64,000 nucleotides of DNA from positions 5,400-69,399 of the forward strand of contig CAYNYJ010000005.1 of assembly GCA_964401355.1 (NCBI GenBank), given 5' to 3'. The stretch comes from SZUA-152 sp964401355 (GTDB lineage Bacteria > Pseudomonadota > Gammaproteobacteria > SZUA-152). Below the pieces are notes generated by a model that saw nothing but the letters and a program-made list of their open reading frames with translations, did not search any database and was not told the DNA's origin. Shown here one piece after another: positions 26,657 to 36,336 of this stretch. Each line of letters opens with the position of its first letter. The stretch's first letter is position 1. A program made the position numbers and the translations under genes.

Positions 26657-27601
26657 ATGAGCACCCTTTTAATGAGCACATCACTGAGCACCTCCAAGAA
26701 CAAAACGATCGACTTCGAGCCGCTGCGCAACATGGAGTCCTTCACCAAGGACATGTTCAACCGGGTCATCGAGTTCCAGGAAAAAGAGCATCATGCCTGG
26801 AATGCCAATCTCTCTTTTGATGCGCGCATCAAGGGGCTGCCACTGCACAATCTCATTTTCAGCAACCCGGATCGTGACCCTGCAAAATATAGCACCACCG
26901 TTGCTCCCTATTACCCGTTGCGCGAAGAGATGCAGAAGATCGCATTTTACGTGCGCCAGCTGGGCGACAATCCCGTGGTCTGCGACATTTATCCCGGTAA
27001 TGGATTCATCGGCAGCTTGTTGGGGCGCGCCATTGCCGCTGAAGCAGGCGCAGCAAACCCTTCTGATAAAACAGCCGTCATCGGCCTGCAAAACAATGTC
27101 GCGGATAACAAGCCTTATCAGATCGAATCGTTCATCGACCCCGAACATTTTGCCTATCGCAGTGAACCCTGCAACGAATTAGATTTCGATGCCGCGCTGA
27201 TTTCCTGGCCACCCGCCAACAGTAACCCGAGCACCGAACGGGTGCTACGACAAACCAAACTGCTCATTTATATTTTCACCCAACATCTCGACGAGTCCAC
27301 TCAGCAGCGACAAACCGGCAGCGAAGAAATGCTGACAACACTGGCGGAAAATTATCGCCTCATCGACAGCTGGGACGTGACCCGCCCCAAAGATATCCTG
27401 CACGATATCTGGCCTGACATGACACCTTCCATCGCCGAAACCCGCCACGTGCACATTTACGCACACCACTCGCTGAGCGAGCTGCAAACTGCCCAAAACC
27501 TGGAACCGGTTCAAGGTTATGACTGGGAAAAAGATCTGCAAATGGCCCTGCTCGCCCTGCAGGCAAAACAGGAAGTGCAAGGCCGGGGGTTTCCTACCTG
27601 A
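26657..27601 (+). CDS. methyltransferase-like protein of unknown specificity
   Basis: 314 residues from ATG 26657; ATG 26672 is an alternative. The segment NPVVCDIYPGNGFIGSLLGRA resembles the SAM-binding glycine motif (motif I) of class I methyltransferases, and the fold around it is mixed alpha/beta. I see no catalytic signature that fixes the substrate, and the downstream NPPY-type motif is replaced by ISWPPANSNP. The frame is open upstream to 26516 without a better start. It lies 38 bp before rsmJ and is probably cotranscribed with it. Confidence 0.6.
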   Translation: MSTLLMSTSLSTSKNKTIDFEPLRNMESFTKDMFNRVIEFQEKEHHAWNANLSFDARIKGLPLHNLIFSNPDRDPAKYSTTVAPYYPLREEMQKIAFYVRQLGDNPVVCDIYPGNGFIGSLLGRAIAAEAGAANPSDKTAVIGLQNNVADNKPYQIESFIDPEHFAYRSEPCNELDFDAALISWPPANSNPSTERVLRQTKLLIYIFTQHLDESTQQRQTGSEEMLTTLAENYRLIDSWDVTRPKDILHDIWPDMTPSIAETRHVHIYAHHSLSELQTAQNLEPVQGYDWEKDLQMALLALQAKQEVQGRGFPT

Positions 27602-27639
27602 GCATCTCCAATACCCGCGTCAATACCAGCGCCAATGAC

Positions 27640-28500
27640 ATGCCCCTGGCCATCGCAATCGCGGGCCAGGAAAGTGCCGCGGAACTGACACAGTTGCACG
27701 CGCTCGTGCGGCAACTGAATCTGCCAATATGTGATTTGTCGGGGCTTGAATCCAAACCCCAGTCTAAATATAAAACCTGTCAGTCTTTTCGCTTTACCCT
27801 GTCATTTATTAGCGGTGAATCGCAGGCTGATCATTCTGACCGTCTGACAAACAACGCGACAAAAATGCTCGCGCTCTCCAGCATGCAGAATGAATTCAAG
27901 AGCAGCGTACACATCGACTTCCTGCACGGCAAACTCGCCCACCGACGCGAATTCGGCGGCGGACGCGGACAAGCCCTGGCCAAAGCCATCGGCCTGAAAC
28001 ACGGCGCCAACCCCAGCGTCATCGACGCCACCGCCGGGCTGGGCCGCGATGCCTTCGTGCTCGCCCACCTCGGCGCACACGTCACCATGATCGAACGCTC
28101 GCCCATATTGGCCGCCCTGCTCAATGACGGATTGCAGCGCCTGGCCATCAACACCGAACCACCGGGCAGCGACACGATTCAATTGCAACTGATCCAGGCC
28201 AACGCCATCGACTGGTTACCGCGACAGGCAAAGGACAACAACAGACCGGAAGTGGTGTACCTCGACCCCATGTACCCCCACCGCAGCAAAAGCGCCCTGG
28301 TCAAAAAAGAAATGCGAGCCCTGCGCGCCTTGGTGGGTGACGACGAGGATTCCGCCCTGCTATTGCAAGCGGCACGACACTGTGCCCTGAAACGGGTGGT
28401 GGTAAAACGGCCCAAAGGGGCACCATTGATTGATGACAGCAAGCCCAGCGGCAACGTGCAATCAAAGAATACGCGCTACGATATCTACCCGGTGTTTTAA
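27640..28500 (+). CDS. rsmJ: 16S rRNA m2G1516 methyltransferase RsmJ
   Basis: 286 residues. Signatures HIDFLHGKLAHRREFGGGRGQALAKAIG, VIDATAGLGRDAFVLAHLG (SAM motif) and VVYLDPMYPHRSKSALVKKEMRALRALVG are those of RsmJ, which methylates G1516 in the 30S subunit; KRVVVKRPKGAPLI follows. The length is somewhat longer than E. coli RsmJ (250), with an insertion around residues 50-85 relative to it. Same direction as the preceding gene. Confidence 0.94.
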   Translation: MPLAIAIAGQESAAELTQLHALVRQLNLPICDLSGLESKPQSKYKTCQSFRFTLSFISGESQADHSDRLTNNATKMLALSSMQNEFKSSVHIDFLHGKLAHRREFGGGRGQALAKAIGLKHGANPSVIDATAGLGRDAFVLAHLGAHVTMIERSPILAALLNDGLQRLAINTEPPGSDTIQLQLIQANAIDWLPRQAKDNNRPEVVYLDPMYPHRSKSALVKKEMRALRALVGDDEDSALLLQAARHCALKRVVVKRPKGAPLIDDSKPSGNVQSKNTRYDIYPVF

Positions 28501-28671
28501 TAACGCACAACATCATTTGACGCATCGACAAGAGCAGCCATTGACCCGCCCCCGGACGTGAATAACGCACAAGCAGTGAACAACACCCTCGGTCAGAAGG
28601 CTGAATGGGTTATTGATCAACAAGACTCCTTGTTTATTACCGTCATTCTGCGCAGTACACCACTCCCCTGA

Positions 28672-28965
28672 TTGCCCTGGAGTGATTCCCAAGTGCCCTT
28701 GAGTCATTTCTTAGTGCCCCGGAACGATTTCTTAGTGCCCTTAGGTCATTTCTTAGTCACCTTGAGCCATTTCTTAGTGCCCTTAGGTCATTTCTTAGTC
28801 ACCTGGAACGATTTCTTAGTGTCCTTAGATCATTTTTTAGTGACCTGGAATGATTTCTTAGTGCCCTTAGGTCATTTTTTAGTGACCTGGAACAATTTCT
28901 TAATGCCCCTGGGTCATTTCCCAACCACACAGAACGATTTCCGAGTGCCCCTGAACCCTTTCCGA
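28672..28965. repeat. 21-bp minisatellite, about 14 units
   Basis: Fourteen consecutive 21-bp units from 28672 to 28965. Two alternating variants make a 42-bp higher order: one contains CCCTTAGGTCATTTCTTAG, the other CACCTGGAACGATTTCTTAG. Units in the middle (28735-28902) are best conserved; the outer ones are diverged. The unit length keeps frame, so one strand encodes a heptad-like HFLVPLG/DFLVTWN repeat from a TTG, but there is no ribosome site, so I treat it as non-coding. Confidence 0.9.
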
Positions 28966-29180
28966 ACCGCGTAGGATAGGCACGTTTTTCGTACCTACCC
29001 TAAAAAACCTCCCAAGCGAATGCATTCCTTCCTTCCCGGCAGATATTAATCGTTACATACTACCCAGTCGCCTGAAAAGGATACTGCTTCTTTTTAAAAT
29101 CCCGGTATGACGGTGGATTTAAGTAACATGAGTAGTATTCATTATTAGTGACTTGTTAGTAAGTATTTGCACATAGCCCC

Positions 29181-29247
29181 CTCTCCCTTTGGGAGCACCC
29201 GAGGGCATAAACACCCAGAGGGCATAAAAGGGTTGGGGTGAGGGAAT
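29181..29247. repeat. interrupted copy of the GC-rich palindromic repeat
   Basis: CCCTCTCCCTTTGGGAG at the left and GGGTTGGGGTGAGGG at the right match the repeat at 19557-19591, but about 35 bp containing two copies of GAGGGCATAAA separate the halves. Confidence 0.7.
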
Positions 29248-29474
29248 AAAACACATGTCAATATTTATGCAACAATTAATAGTTATGGATTGTCGCGTGT
29301 GTTTACCGGAAGATTCAACGGGACCGATAAGCGCCGATGAACATTCACGGTATTTCAGTGCAGGGTTCTACCCCACGTTGGGGTAATTCCACATTCAATA
29401 TACGGCACCCACTGATATCCCGATTCAAAAAAACATCCCTACCTACGGGCCATCCGATTGAATGTAAATATTTT

Positions 29475-29755
29475 CACTGCCGTCCCATTAACAAATGCTT
29501 GCTATGTTGTAATTCGTTGTTTTGCGTGGCCTACAACGTGATTTGTGGAATTAAGACATGAATAACCAGCAACCTCTCCCATCACAGCCTGCCCTGCGTA
29601 GCGTTTTGGGTATTCCGGCGAAATGCCGGAATCCAGTGGTCGCCTCAGAGCGCCTACTTTCGCCTAAGAGCGCCTACTTTTGGTGGTGGTTCAACGACCT
29701 CCTGAATACCGGTCTGCGCCGGTATGACGGATATAAAGTTAACGGGACAGCAGTG
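29475..29755. mobile_element. MITE-like element, copy D
   Basis: 281 bp with ends CACTGCCGTCCCATTAAC and GTTAACGGGACAGCAGTG (18-bp inverted repeats, two mismatches). Flanks AAATATTTT / GTTAAAAAT do not form a clear duplication. The left half resembles copy C and the segment around 29635-29690 resembles copies A and B, so it combines both subtypes. It ends 45 bp before the HopJ gene. Confidence 0.85.
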
Positions 29756-29800
29756 GTTAAAAATAATAGAATCAGAAGTAACAAACCAAGGGCACTCGCA

Positions 29801-30157
29801 ATGACCATTGATGACATCATTACCCAAATAAAAACTCAAGCTGGCAACGTCAACTTTCAGGACGTGATTGATTGCATTGATAAATATTTTGACTACACAC
29901 CTGTTCATTTCACCAATGGCCAAGGACACGATGTCGTGATGAATCAAGCGGGTAGCAATGAAGGCTCATGCAAGATATTTTCTTTCGCAACACTGGAAGG
30001 TTTTAGTGAAGTAGAGACGCTCGCCTGCTTTGGCCAGTATTATCGGCAGGATGTGTTACTGCAGCCGACGGGCACCGACCACGCCAACATCCGCGCCTTC
30101 ATGCGCCACGGTTGGTGCGGCATCCGCTTTGAACAATCGGCATTGCACAAGCGCTAG
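29801..30157 (+). CDS. HopJ type III effector-family protein
   Basis: 118 residues from the ATG at 29801 (MTIDDIITQIKTQAGNVNFQDVI). The body NQAGSNEGSCKIFSFATLEGFSEVETLACFGQYYRQDVL..GTDHANIRAFMRHGWCGIRF is the conserved HopJ domain. Despite the name, this domain is common in non-pathogenic gammaproteobacteria that lack type III secretion; its role is unknown. The frame is open upstream to 29558, but that part is translated MITE sequence, so I chose the internal ATG where family similarity begins. Confidence 0.88.
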   Translation: MTIDDIITQIKTQAGNVNFQDVIDCIDKYFDYTPVHFTNGQGHDVVMNQAGSNEGSCKIFSFATLEGFSEVETLACFGQYYRQDVLLQPTGTDHANIRAFMRHGWCGIRFEQSALHKR

Positions 30158-30188
30158 ATATAAAACTCACCTAGCAGCGCAGTCAAAG

Positions 30189-30488
30189 TTATTCGTCACG
30201 CTCAACGTCTTCAATGAAAAACTGGTAATTATCGGGGCGAGCGTTGAGATCGGTGTAACCCAGATCATCTCGCTCAAGGCCATCAAAGGCACCCGTCCAA
30301 TCCTCTGGGGGTGGAATCGTTTCCAGCCCCATCTGCGACCAGGCTTCAAATTCCACTTCATCCAGTTCGCCGTCAAAATATTGGATTTCGATAACACCGT
30401 CTTCTTCATCCAAGGCAATGACTTCAAACTTTGTTTGATCCGGACTTTGGTACCAATTCCCCACTGCCGGGCCGACTCCAATGGCCAT
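30189..30488 (-). CDS. small acidic conserved protein (DUF6763-like)
   Basis: 99 residues from the ATG at 30488, which has a strong GGAGG site; an upstream ATG at 30539 has none. The start MAIGVGPAVGNWYQSPDQTKFEVIALDEEDG and the GYTDLNARPDNYQ segment are those of a small, strongly acidic conserved gammaproteobacterial family. The Pro-poor, Asp/Glu-rich composition suggests a soluble binding protein, but the function is unknown. It converges with the HopJ gene. Confidence 0.75.
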   Translation of the reverse strand: MAIGVGPAVGNWYQSPDQTKFEVIALDEEDGVIEIQYFDGELDEVEFEAWSQMGLETIPPPEDWTGAFDGLERDDLGYTDLNARPDNYQFFIEDVERDE

Positions 30489-30637
30489 ACGCCCTCCTCC
30501 AGTTTCCTTTCCGTTTGCCCGAAAATTGGATGACGGCATCTCGGGTTCCCTACAAGATAGCAGCTAATTTGTATTTGTCTTGTGCGAAAACCCTTCAAAA
30601 AAACGAATACTACGCATTACTCAACGTGGCTTCTCGA

Positions 30638-31972
30638 TCACCTTGTAAACAAGGCAATCGATTCAACGTGCGCAGTGTGCGGAAACATGTCCATCACTCC
30701 GGCACTTACCAGGGTGTAGCCGTGTTGATTAACCAACACCCCGGCATCGCGCGCCAAGGTGGCGGGATCGCAGGCAACATAAACGATGCGTTCTGGCAAC
30801 GGTTGCGGGAGCCTTTCCATAATGCCCGGAGCACCACTGCGCGGCGGATCCAGCAACAGTTTGTTAAAACCTTCCCCGTACCAGGGCTCAGTAGCAAAAT
30901 CAGCATTCAGGTCGGCAACATGAAACTCGACATTTCCAATCCCGTTGCGTTGCGCATTTTCGCGCGCCCTGTCCACTAGGCTGGCCTCACCTTCAACACC
31001 CACCACCTGTCCCGCCTTTCTCGCCATCGGTAGCGAAAAATTGCCCAGTCCACAGAATAAATCCAACACCCGGTCCTGCGGACCCAGCTCCAGCATCGCC
31101 ACGGTGCGATCAATCATTTTGATATTCAGTTCAGCGTTGACCTGGGTAAAATCCGTGGGCTGAAATTGAATCTGCACATCGTAGGCGGGCAAGCGATAAT
31201 TGAGCGAAAAATCATTGTCTGACTCGGGCCATAGGCGCCGAACTGTTTTCGGGCCCTTGGATTGCACGAAAATACCCAAACCGCTGTCTTCACCGTAGGC
31301 CCGCAGTTGCTGCTCGTCATCCTCGCTCAAGGGCTCCAAATGACGAAACACCAAGGCGCTGTGCTCATCCCCCACCGCAACCTCGATTTGCGGAATTTTA
31401 TCGCGCACCGACAGGCCATTCACCAATTCACCAAATTCAGTTAAGCGGCTGCCAATGGCCTCATGCAACACATCACACTGTTTGGCATCGGTCAGAAAGG
31501 CGCTGTGTTTTTCCCGAAAGCCGACCCGCACCACTTCTTCGCGCCGCATGAACTTCACTCCCAAACGCGCCTTGCGGCGGTAACCCCAAGGCGCGGCGGT
31601 AAGCGCTGGCAGCACCTCATTGGGAGTGACCTTGCCCAGGTGTTTGAGATTTTCCAGCAGTCGATTCTGCTTGGCAGTAATCTGATCTTCGGGACTTAAA
31701 TGTTGCAAGCTGCACCCCCCGCAAACACCAAAATGGGGGCAACGCGGTTCAAGGCGCTGCGGGGAGGCCGTCAGTATTTCGATGGCATCGCCCTCGTCAA
31801 ACTTGCCGCGTTTCGAGGTGTAACGAAACATCACCTCCTCCCCCGGCAAGGCGCGCGAAATAAAGGTGACTTTGCCATCGATGTGACTGATACCGCGCCC
31901 ATCGTGAGACAGGCTTTCGATACTGGCGCGAACGGGTTCAGTGGGGAGTTTTTTACGACGACGTCGGGACAT
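30638..31972 (-). CDS. rlmD: 23S rRNA (uracil-1939-C5)-methyltransferase RlmD
   Basis: 444 residues. N-terminal TRAM domain (IESLSHDGRGISHIDGKVTFI), then the 4Fe-4S cluster Cys set (CPHFGVCGGCSLQHL), then the SAM domain VLDLFCGLGNFSLPMA and the LLLDPPRSGA / YVACDPATLARD motifs with the catalytic Cys. Length and motifs are complete. It is downstream of cysM on the same strand, a common pairing in gammaproteobacteria. Confidence 0.96.
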   Translation of the reverse strand: MSRRRRKKLPTEPVRASIESLSHDGRGISHIDGKVTFISRALPGEEVMFRYTSKRGKFDEGDAIEILTASPQRLEPRCPHFGVCGGCSLQHLSPEDQITAKQNRLLENLKHLGKVTPNEVLPALTAAPWGYRRKARLGVKFMRREEVVRVGFREKHSAFLTDAKQCDVLHEAIGSRLTEFGELVNGLSVRDKIPQIEVAVGDEHSALVFRHLEPLSEDDEQQLRAYGEDSGLGIFVQSKGPKTVRRLWPESDNDFSLNYRLPAYDVQIQFQPTDFTQVNAELNIKMIDRTVAMLELGPQDRVLDLFCGLGNFSLPMARKAGQVVGVEGEASLVDRARENAQRNGIGNVEFHVADLNADFATEPWYGEGFNKLLLDPPRSGAPGIMERLPQPLPERIVYVACDPATLARDAGVLVNQHGYTLVSAGVMDMFPHTAHVESIALFTR

Positions 31973-32130
31973 GATTTTAGTTTCTACTGAAAGTAAAGTT
32001 GATAGGGCCTAGTGTGACGAAGTGTCATACCTAATGGTTTTAGGAAGCAGTATCGAGAGACGAATGACCAGGGCCTGGAAAAAGACAGATTGTTTTTTCC
32101 CAGCCACTCGATACTCGCCGCTCGATACTT

Positions 32131-33021
32131 TTACGTCGGAAAAACATCCGTCGATAAATAACGATCACCGCGATCACAAATAATCACCACGATCACGGCA
32201 TCCTCGACCTGCTGGGATAACGCAAGCGCAGCTGCTACCGCACCGCCGGAGGAGATGCCAGCAAAGATGCCTTCCTGTGCGGCCAGCGCACGCGTGGTGT
32301 CTTCCGCAGCTTGCTGAGAGATATCGAGAATACGGTCAACTCGCGTCTCATCATAAATCGTCGGCAGGTACTCCTTGGGCCAACGGCGAATACCAGGAAT
32401 CGATGCCCCTTCCGTGGGCTGCACACCGACAATTTCAATCTCCGGCTTCACTTCCTTAAAGTAACGCGAGCATCCCATAATGGTGCCCGTGGTGCCCATG
32501 GAACTCACAAAGTGGGTGATACGACCCTCGGTGTCACGCCAGATTTCCGGGGCCGTGCCTTCATAGTGTGACAGGGGGTTGTCCGGATTGGCGAACTGAT
32601 CCAGCACTGTACCCTTGCCCTCAGCCTGCATTTGCAGCGCCAGATCACGCGCGCCCTCCATGCTTTGTTCTTTGGTGACCAACACGATCTCTGCGCCAAA
32701 GGCCTTCATCACCCCACGTCGCTCCACGCTCATGTGATCCGGCATAATCAACACCATGCGGTAACCCTTAATGGCCGCCGCCATGGCCAAGGCGATGCCG
32801 GTATTGCCACTGGTAGCCTCGATGAGAATGTCGCCGGGTGTAATCTCCCCCCGTGCCTCGGCACCCTGAATCATGCTCAACGCGGGCCGATCCTTCACCG
32901 AACCGGCAGGGTTATTACCCTCCAGTTTCACCATGATGATATTACGAGTGTCCCCCGGGAGGCGCTGCAAGCGCACCAAGGGCGTATTGCCAACGAAAGT
33001 CTCAATGGTGGGAAAGGTCAT
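32131..33021 (-). CDS. cysM: cysteine synthase B
   Basis: 296 residues. PLP enzyme forming cysteine from O-acetylserine and sulfide or thiosulfate. The PLP lysine sits in NPAGSVKDRPAL, the substrate loop in EATSGNTGIALA, and the phosphate-binding glycines in SSMGTTGTIMG. ISSGGAVAAAL near the C-terminus binds the pyridine ring. The CysM-type short length separates it from CysK. About 150 bp with a long imperfect hairpin lies between it and rlmD. Confidence 0.96.
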   Translation of the reverse strand: MTFPTIETFVGNTPLVRLQRLPGDTRNIIMVKLEGNNPAGSVKDRPALSMIQGAEARGEITPGDILIEATSGNTGIALAMAAAIKGYRMVLIMPDHMSVERRGVMKAFGAEIVLVTKEQSMEGARDLALQMQAEGKGTVLDQFANPDNPLSHYEGTAPEIWRDTEGRITHFVSSMGTTGTIMGCSRYFKEVKPEIEIVGVQPTEGASIPGIRRWPKEYLPTIYDETRVDRILDISQQAAEDTTRALAAQEGIFAGISSGGAVAAALALSQQVEDAVIVVIICDRGDRYLSTDVFPT

Positions 33022-33233
33022 GGCTGACTACCAACAGAATAAAAGAGACGACTAATGTACCGATTTCACTTATTTTATCAAGAGGATTCGTGCTCATACG
33101 CAAAATCCTTAACGACTTAGGGGAAGAACCCGCTGGCTACGCCTGATACAATAAAATTCAGGTTGCAGGAGGGGCAACCCCATTTTGATACTCCCCCAGG
33201 CATGATGGATATAACGAGAGGGCAGTACATCGA

Positions 33234-35285
33234 GTGAAGCGTTACATGAAAATAATAAATCAGTCAGTCCAACAGCAAATCCTACTCGTATTCACCATTG
33301 CTATCGCAGCATTCTCACCCCTCTACGCGACGGAAGGTACAATGGAACCCATCAACGTTGCCGTCTTGTCGGAAGACGACTTTCTCGCCGACATCCCCGT
33401 GGTGCTCACTGCCACCCGCCTGGCCCAGCCCATCACCGAAGCACCTGCGGCGATTACCATTATCGACCGCGAGATGATTCGCGCCTCCGGCGCACGCGAA
33501 ATTACCGACCTGTTCCGCATGGTACCCGGTTTCGTGGTGAGTCATGATAGTGGACACCAGCCCATTGTCTCCTACCACGGCCTCACCGATGAATACGCGG
33601 TGCGCATGCAGGTACTCATTGATGGACGCTCGGTTTACTCGCCGGTATTCGGCGGCGTGGACTGGGCCAATCTACCGCTGGCGATGGATGACATCAAACG
33701 CATTGAGATCATTCGTGGCCCCAATTCGGCAAGTTTTGGCAGCAACTCCTTCCTTAGCGTCATTAACATCATCACCCAACATGCCGCAGAAACCACCGGT
33801 ACGTTTGTTCGCGGAACGCGCGGCAGCAATGGCGTCAAAGATGTGATTGTCCGCATTGGCGAAAGTACCGAGAATTTCGATTATCGCGTCACCGCCAGCA
33901 TCGCCAACGACAATGGCTTTGAGGCGCGCGCAGACGACCGACGCATGAAGACCGTGCGCTTCCGCGGTGACTATCAAATCAATGCGGAAGATAACCTGAT
34001 GTTTCAAACAGGCATCACCCGAGGCATCCGGGAGATCGACTCCAAGAGATTGCAGGCCGTGACAGACCGCAGGGTTAAACTCAATTTTGAACACCTTCGC
34101 TGGCAGCGGCAAATCAACAATAGCGAAGCCTTAAGCCTGCAATTCTTTCATACTCTGGAAAATAATGACCAAATCTTCGACGTCATTTTACCGTCAGGCG
34201 TACATATCGTCGTTGACTCCTCAACACAATCAGAGCGATTTGATTTCGAGTTACAACACACCAAACAGTTACAGGAAAATACACGCATGGTTTGGGGGTT
34301 GGGCCTACGTCAGGATTCCGCCAAGGGTCCACATATTTTCGGCACCGACCCTGCAACAGGGTACACCGGCAACAAAAAATATTTTTATAATCGAGTCGCA
34401 CGGGTTTTCAGCAATATTGAATGGCGTATAAAAAATAATCTCACCCTTAACCTGGGTGCCATGTGGGAAAAATCCGACTTGGCCAAACAAGAATTTTCAC
34501 CCCGTGCCGGCCTAAATTATTCCATCACTCCAGAACAATCCATTCGCATTATCGCCAGCCGCGCCACCCGTACTCCCAGCCTCAATGAGGCCCGATCCAA
34601 TTTTCGTTTCCCGGTTGAGAATTACCCGCTCTCTCCCTTCAACTTCATTTCAACCATATGGGTGGGGAATAAAAACATTAAACCGGAAAAGATCAGCGCC
34701 TATGAAATAGCCTATCACGCCAATTTGATACACGAAAAACTATCCTTCGATCTGAAACTTTTCCGCGAAGATTTACACGGCCTCATCACTCTGGATGAAA
34801 CCAGCATCCCCAACCCTGACGACCTACTATTGGGAGAATATGAAATCTACGAGAACGCCACTGATGCACACGTCAAGGGTGCCGAGGCCAACCTTGAATT
34901 CTTTCCGCTACGCGACACCCGCGTGGTTATCTCGCGTTCATACACCCGAATCAAAAGCCAGAATCCCAATGTCTCATCTAAAGACCTGGCGGAATCTGCA
35001 CCCAAGCATATCACCTCCATCCTCGCCATTAACCGTTTCCCTGGCGGAGTCACAGGCAGCGCACTGTATTACCGCGTTAGCGATAGCAATGGTCTCGGCT
35101 CAGGAAAACCTATAGAAGGATACGCGCACGTCAATCTCCGCTTGGCATTCCCGTTCAAATGGCCAGGAATTCACGGTGAACTTGCTTTCGTTGTACAAAA
35201 TGCAACAGGGAACTATGTCGACTGGCGGCGAGATAACATCGCAGAAACCCAAAAATATATTACGGTATCGGCACAATGGGATTAA
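33234..35285 (+). CDS. TonB-dependent outer-membrane receptor
   Basis: 683 residues. Signal peptide to about residue 32, a plug domain with VVLTATRLAQPITEAPAAITIIDREMIRASGAREITDLFRMVPGF and the RIEIIRGPNSASFGSNSFLSVINIIT segment, then a 22-strand barrel ending in a Trp-Asp tail rather than the usual Phe. Start is GTG 33234 or ATG 33246. Substrate unknown; the linked binding protein and sensor kinase suggest ligand-dependent regulation. First gene of a three-gene unit. Confidence 0.9.
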   Translation: MKRYMKIINQSVQQQILLVFTIAIAAFSPLYATEGTMEPINVAVLSEDDFLADIPVVLTATRLAQPITEAPAAITIIDREMIRASGAREITDLFRMVPGFVVSHDSGHQPIVSYHGLTDEYAVRMQVLIDGRSVYSPVFGGVDWANLPLAMDDIKRIEIIRGPNSASFGSNSFLSVINIITQHAAETTGTFVRGTRGSNGVKDVIVRIGESTENFDYRVTASIANDNGFEARADDRRMKTVRFRGDYQINAEDNLMFQTGITRGIREIDSKRLQAVTDRRVKLNFEHLRWQRQINNSEALSLQFFHTLENNDQIFDVILPSGVHIVVDSSTQSERFDFELQHTKQLQENTRMVWGLGLRQDSAKGPHIFGTDPATGYTGNKKYFYNRVARVFSNIEWRIKNNLTLNLGAMWEKSDLAKQEFSPRAGLNYSITPEQSIRIIASRATRTPSLNEARSNFRFPVENYPLSPFNFISTIWVGNKNIKPEKISAYEIAYHANLIHEKLSFDLKLFREDLHGLITLDETSIPNPDDLLLGEYEIYENATDAHVKGAEANLEFFPLRDTRVVISRSYTRIKSQNPNVSSKDLAESAPKHITSILAINRFPGGVTGSALYYRVSDSNGLGSGKPIEGYAHVNLRLAFPFKWPGIHGELAFVVQNATGNYVDWRRDNIAETQKYITVSAQWD

Positions 35286-35340
35286 ACCATTTCAGGCATT
35301 TTCGACACACAATAATAAGGGAAAATTCTAGGTACACGTG

Positions 35341-36336
35341 ATGCAAAAGGCCGCGCCACATATTCAAGGAACGAAGAAACAGACACCGAGATTTACGGGC
35401 GCCGTTACAATGCTATTCCTGCTATTCCTGCTAACGGCGAACCCTGTATGGGCGAAGACATATAACATTTTCATCGTAAGCAGCGATAACAGCCCGGTCT
35501 ACACCCGAATTATAAACACCATTCAGACCACTGTTTCAACAAGCGAAAATACCACTGCAATATTTAGCATCCTATATTTAAAAAACACATCCACAACCGC
35601 ACTGCTCCAAAATAGGGCCAGCGGCCAGGATTTAATATTAACTATCGGCCAGCGAGCCATGATAGCCGTCACCAAAATCAGCAACTCCCCCCCCATCATT
35701 GCCACGCTCATCCCCAAACAGTCTTACGATAAATATCGTTCGACCTTACGCAAAGCAAACAATAAAACCACCGCAACGTTTATCGACAACCCACCCGAGC
35801 GACAAATCTTACTGGCAAAACTGATATTGGGTGATGTGCAGAGACTGGGAGTCCTGGTTGGTGAAAATCCACCCTATGGCAAAATCAGAGACACTATCCA
35901 GTCATTAGGTATTCACTCACACATTGAAACCGTCAGAGAAAATGACAACCTCATCAGAAAATTATCACGCATGCTTAGTAATAGCGACGCCTTCCTGGCT
36001 CTTCCTGATGCGCAAATATTCAACCGTAGAAATGCGAAAAATATTCTACTGACCACCTACCGACAACGAACACCGGTCATTGCTTATTCAGCATCATATG
36101 TAAAAGCTGGGGCTCTGGCAGCTATATACTCAACACCTCAACAACTTTCCGAACAAATCGGAAATCTCTTGCTTAGTATTTTACGCTCGAAGTTATCCTT
36201 CCCACTCACGAATTCATATCCAGAAAAGTTTGAGGTTGCGATTAATAAAAACGTCGCAAAATCACTAGGCATACCCCCTCATGATGAAACAGAAATTAAA
36301 AATAAACTACTTAAAATATTGCGAGGAAAAAAATGA
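35341..36336 (+). CDS. periplasmic substrate-binding-like protein (ABC_sub_bind family)
   Basis: 331 residues from ATG 35341 (a GTG three bases earlier is possible). A hydrophobic signal (VTMLFLLFLLTANPVWA) precedes a two-lobed binding-protein fold like those of the TrpX/YebT-type ABC_sub_bind family (LTIGQRAMIAV, FIDNPPERQILLAKLIL, LGVLVGENPPYGKI). No permease or ATPase gene is nearby, so it more likely acts as a ligand sensor for the coupled kinase. Its stop overlaps the kinase start by 4 bp (ATGA). Confidence 0.8.
   Translation: MQKAAPHIQGTKKQTPRFTGAVTMLFLLFLLTANPVWAKTYNIFIVSSDNSPVYTRIINTIQTTVSTSENTTAIFSILYLKNTSTTALLQNRASGQDLILTIGQRAMIAVTKISNSPPIIATLIPKQSYDKYRSTLRKANNKTTATFIDNPPERQILLAKLILGDVQRLGVLVGENPPYGKIRDTIQSLGIHSHIETVRENDNLIRKLSRMLSNSDAFLALPDAQIFNRRNAKNILLTTYRQRTPVIAYSASYVKAGALAAIYSTPQQLSEQIGNLLLSILRSKLSFPLTNSYPEKFEVAINKNVAKSLGIPPHDETEIKNKLLKILRGKK

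Larger units (their letters stand above)
28501..29800. other. 1.3-kb gene-free stretch
   Basis: No supported gene. It contains the 21-bp minisatellite (28672-28965), plain sequence to about 29180, an interrupted GC-rich palindromic repeat (29181-29247), a further plain region, and MITE copy D (29475-29755). A 74-codon ORF at 29337-29561 has no ribosome site and overlaps the repeat. Confidence 0.7.

Noticed and set aside
28672..28974. 100-codon repeat protein encoded by the minisatellite
   Set aside because: TTG start without a ribosome site; a 21-bp period stays in frame automatically, so openness is not evidence.
29337..29561. 74-codon ORF before element copy D
   Set aside because: No ribosome site and its 3' part runs into the element.
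33060..33233. Riboswitch (cobalamin type) before the TonB receptor
   Set aside because: The GGTTGC..GCAACC stem at about 33163-33180 is suggestive, but no conserved B12-box core is present.
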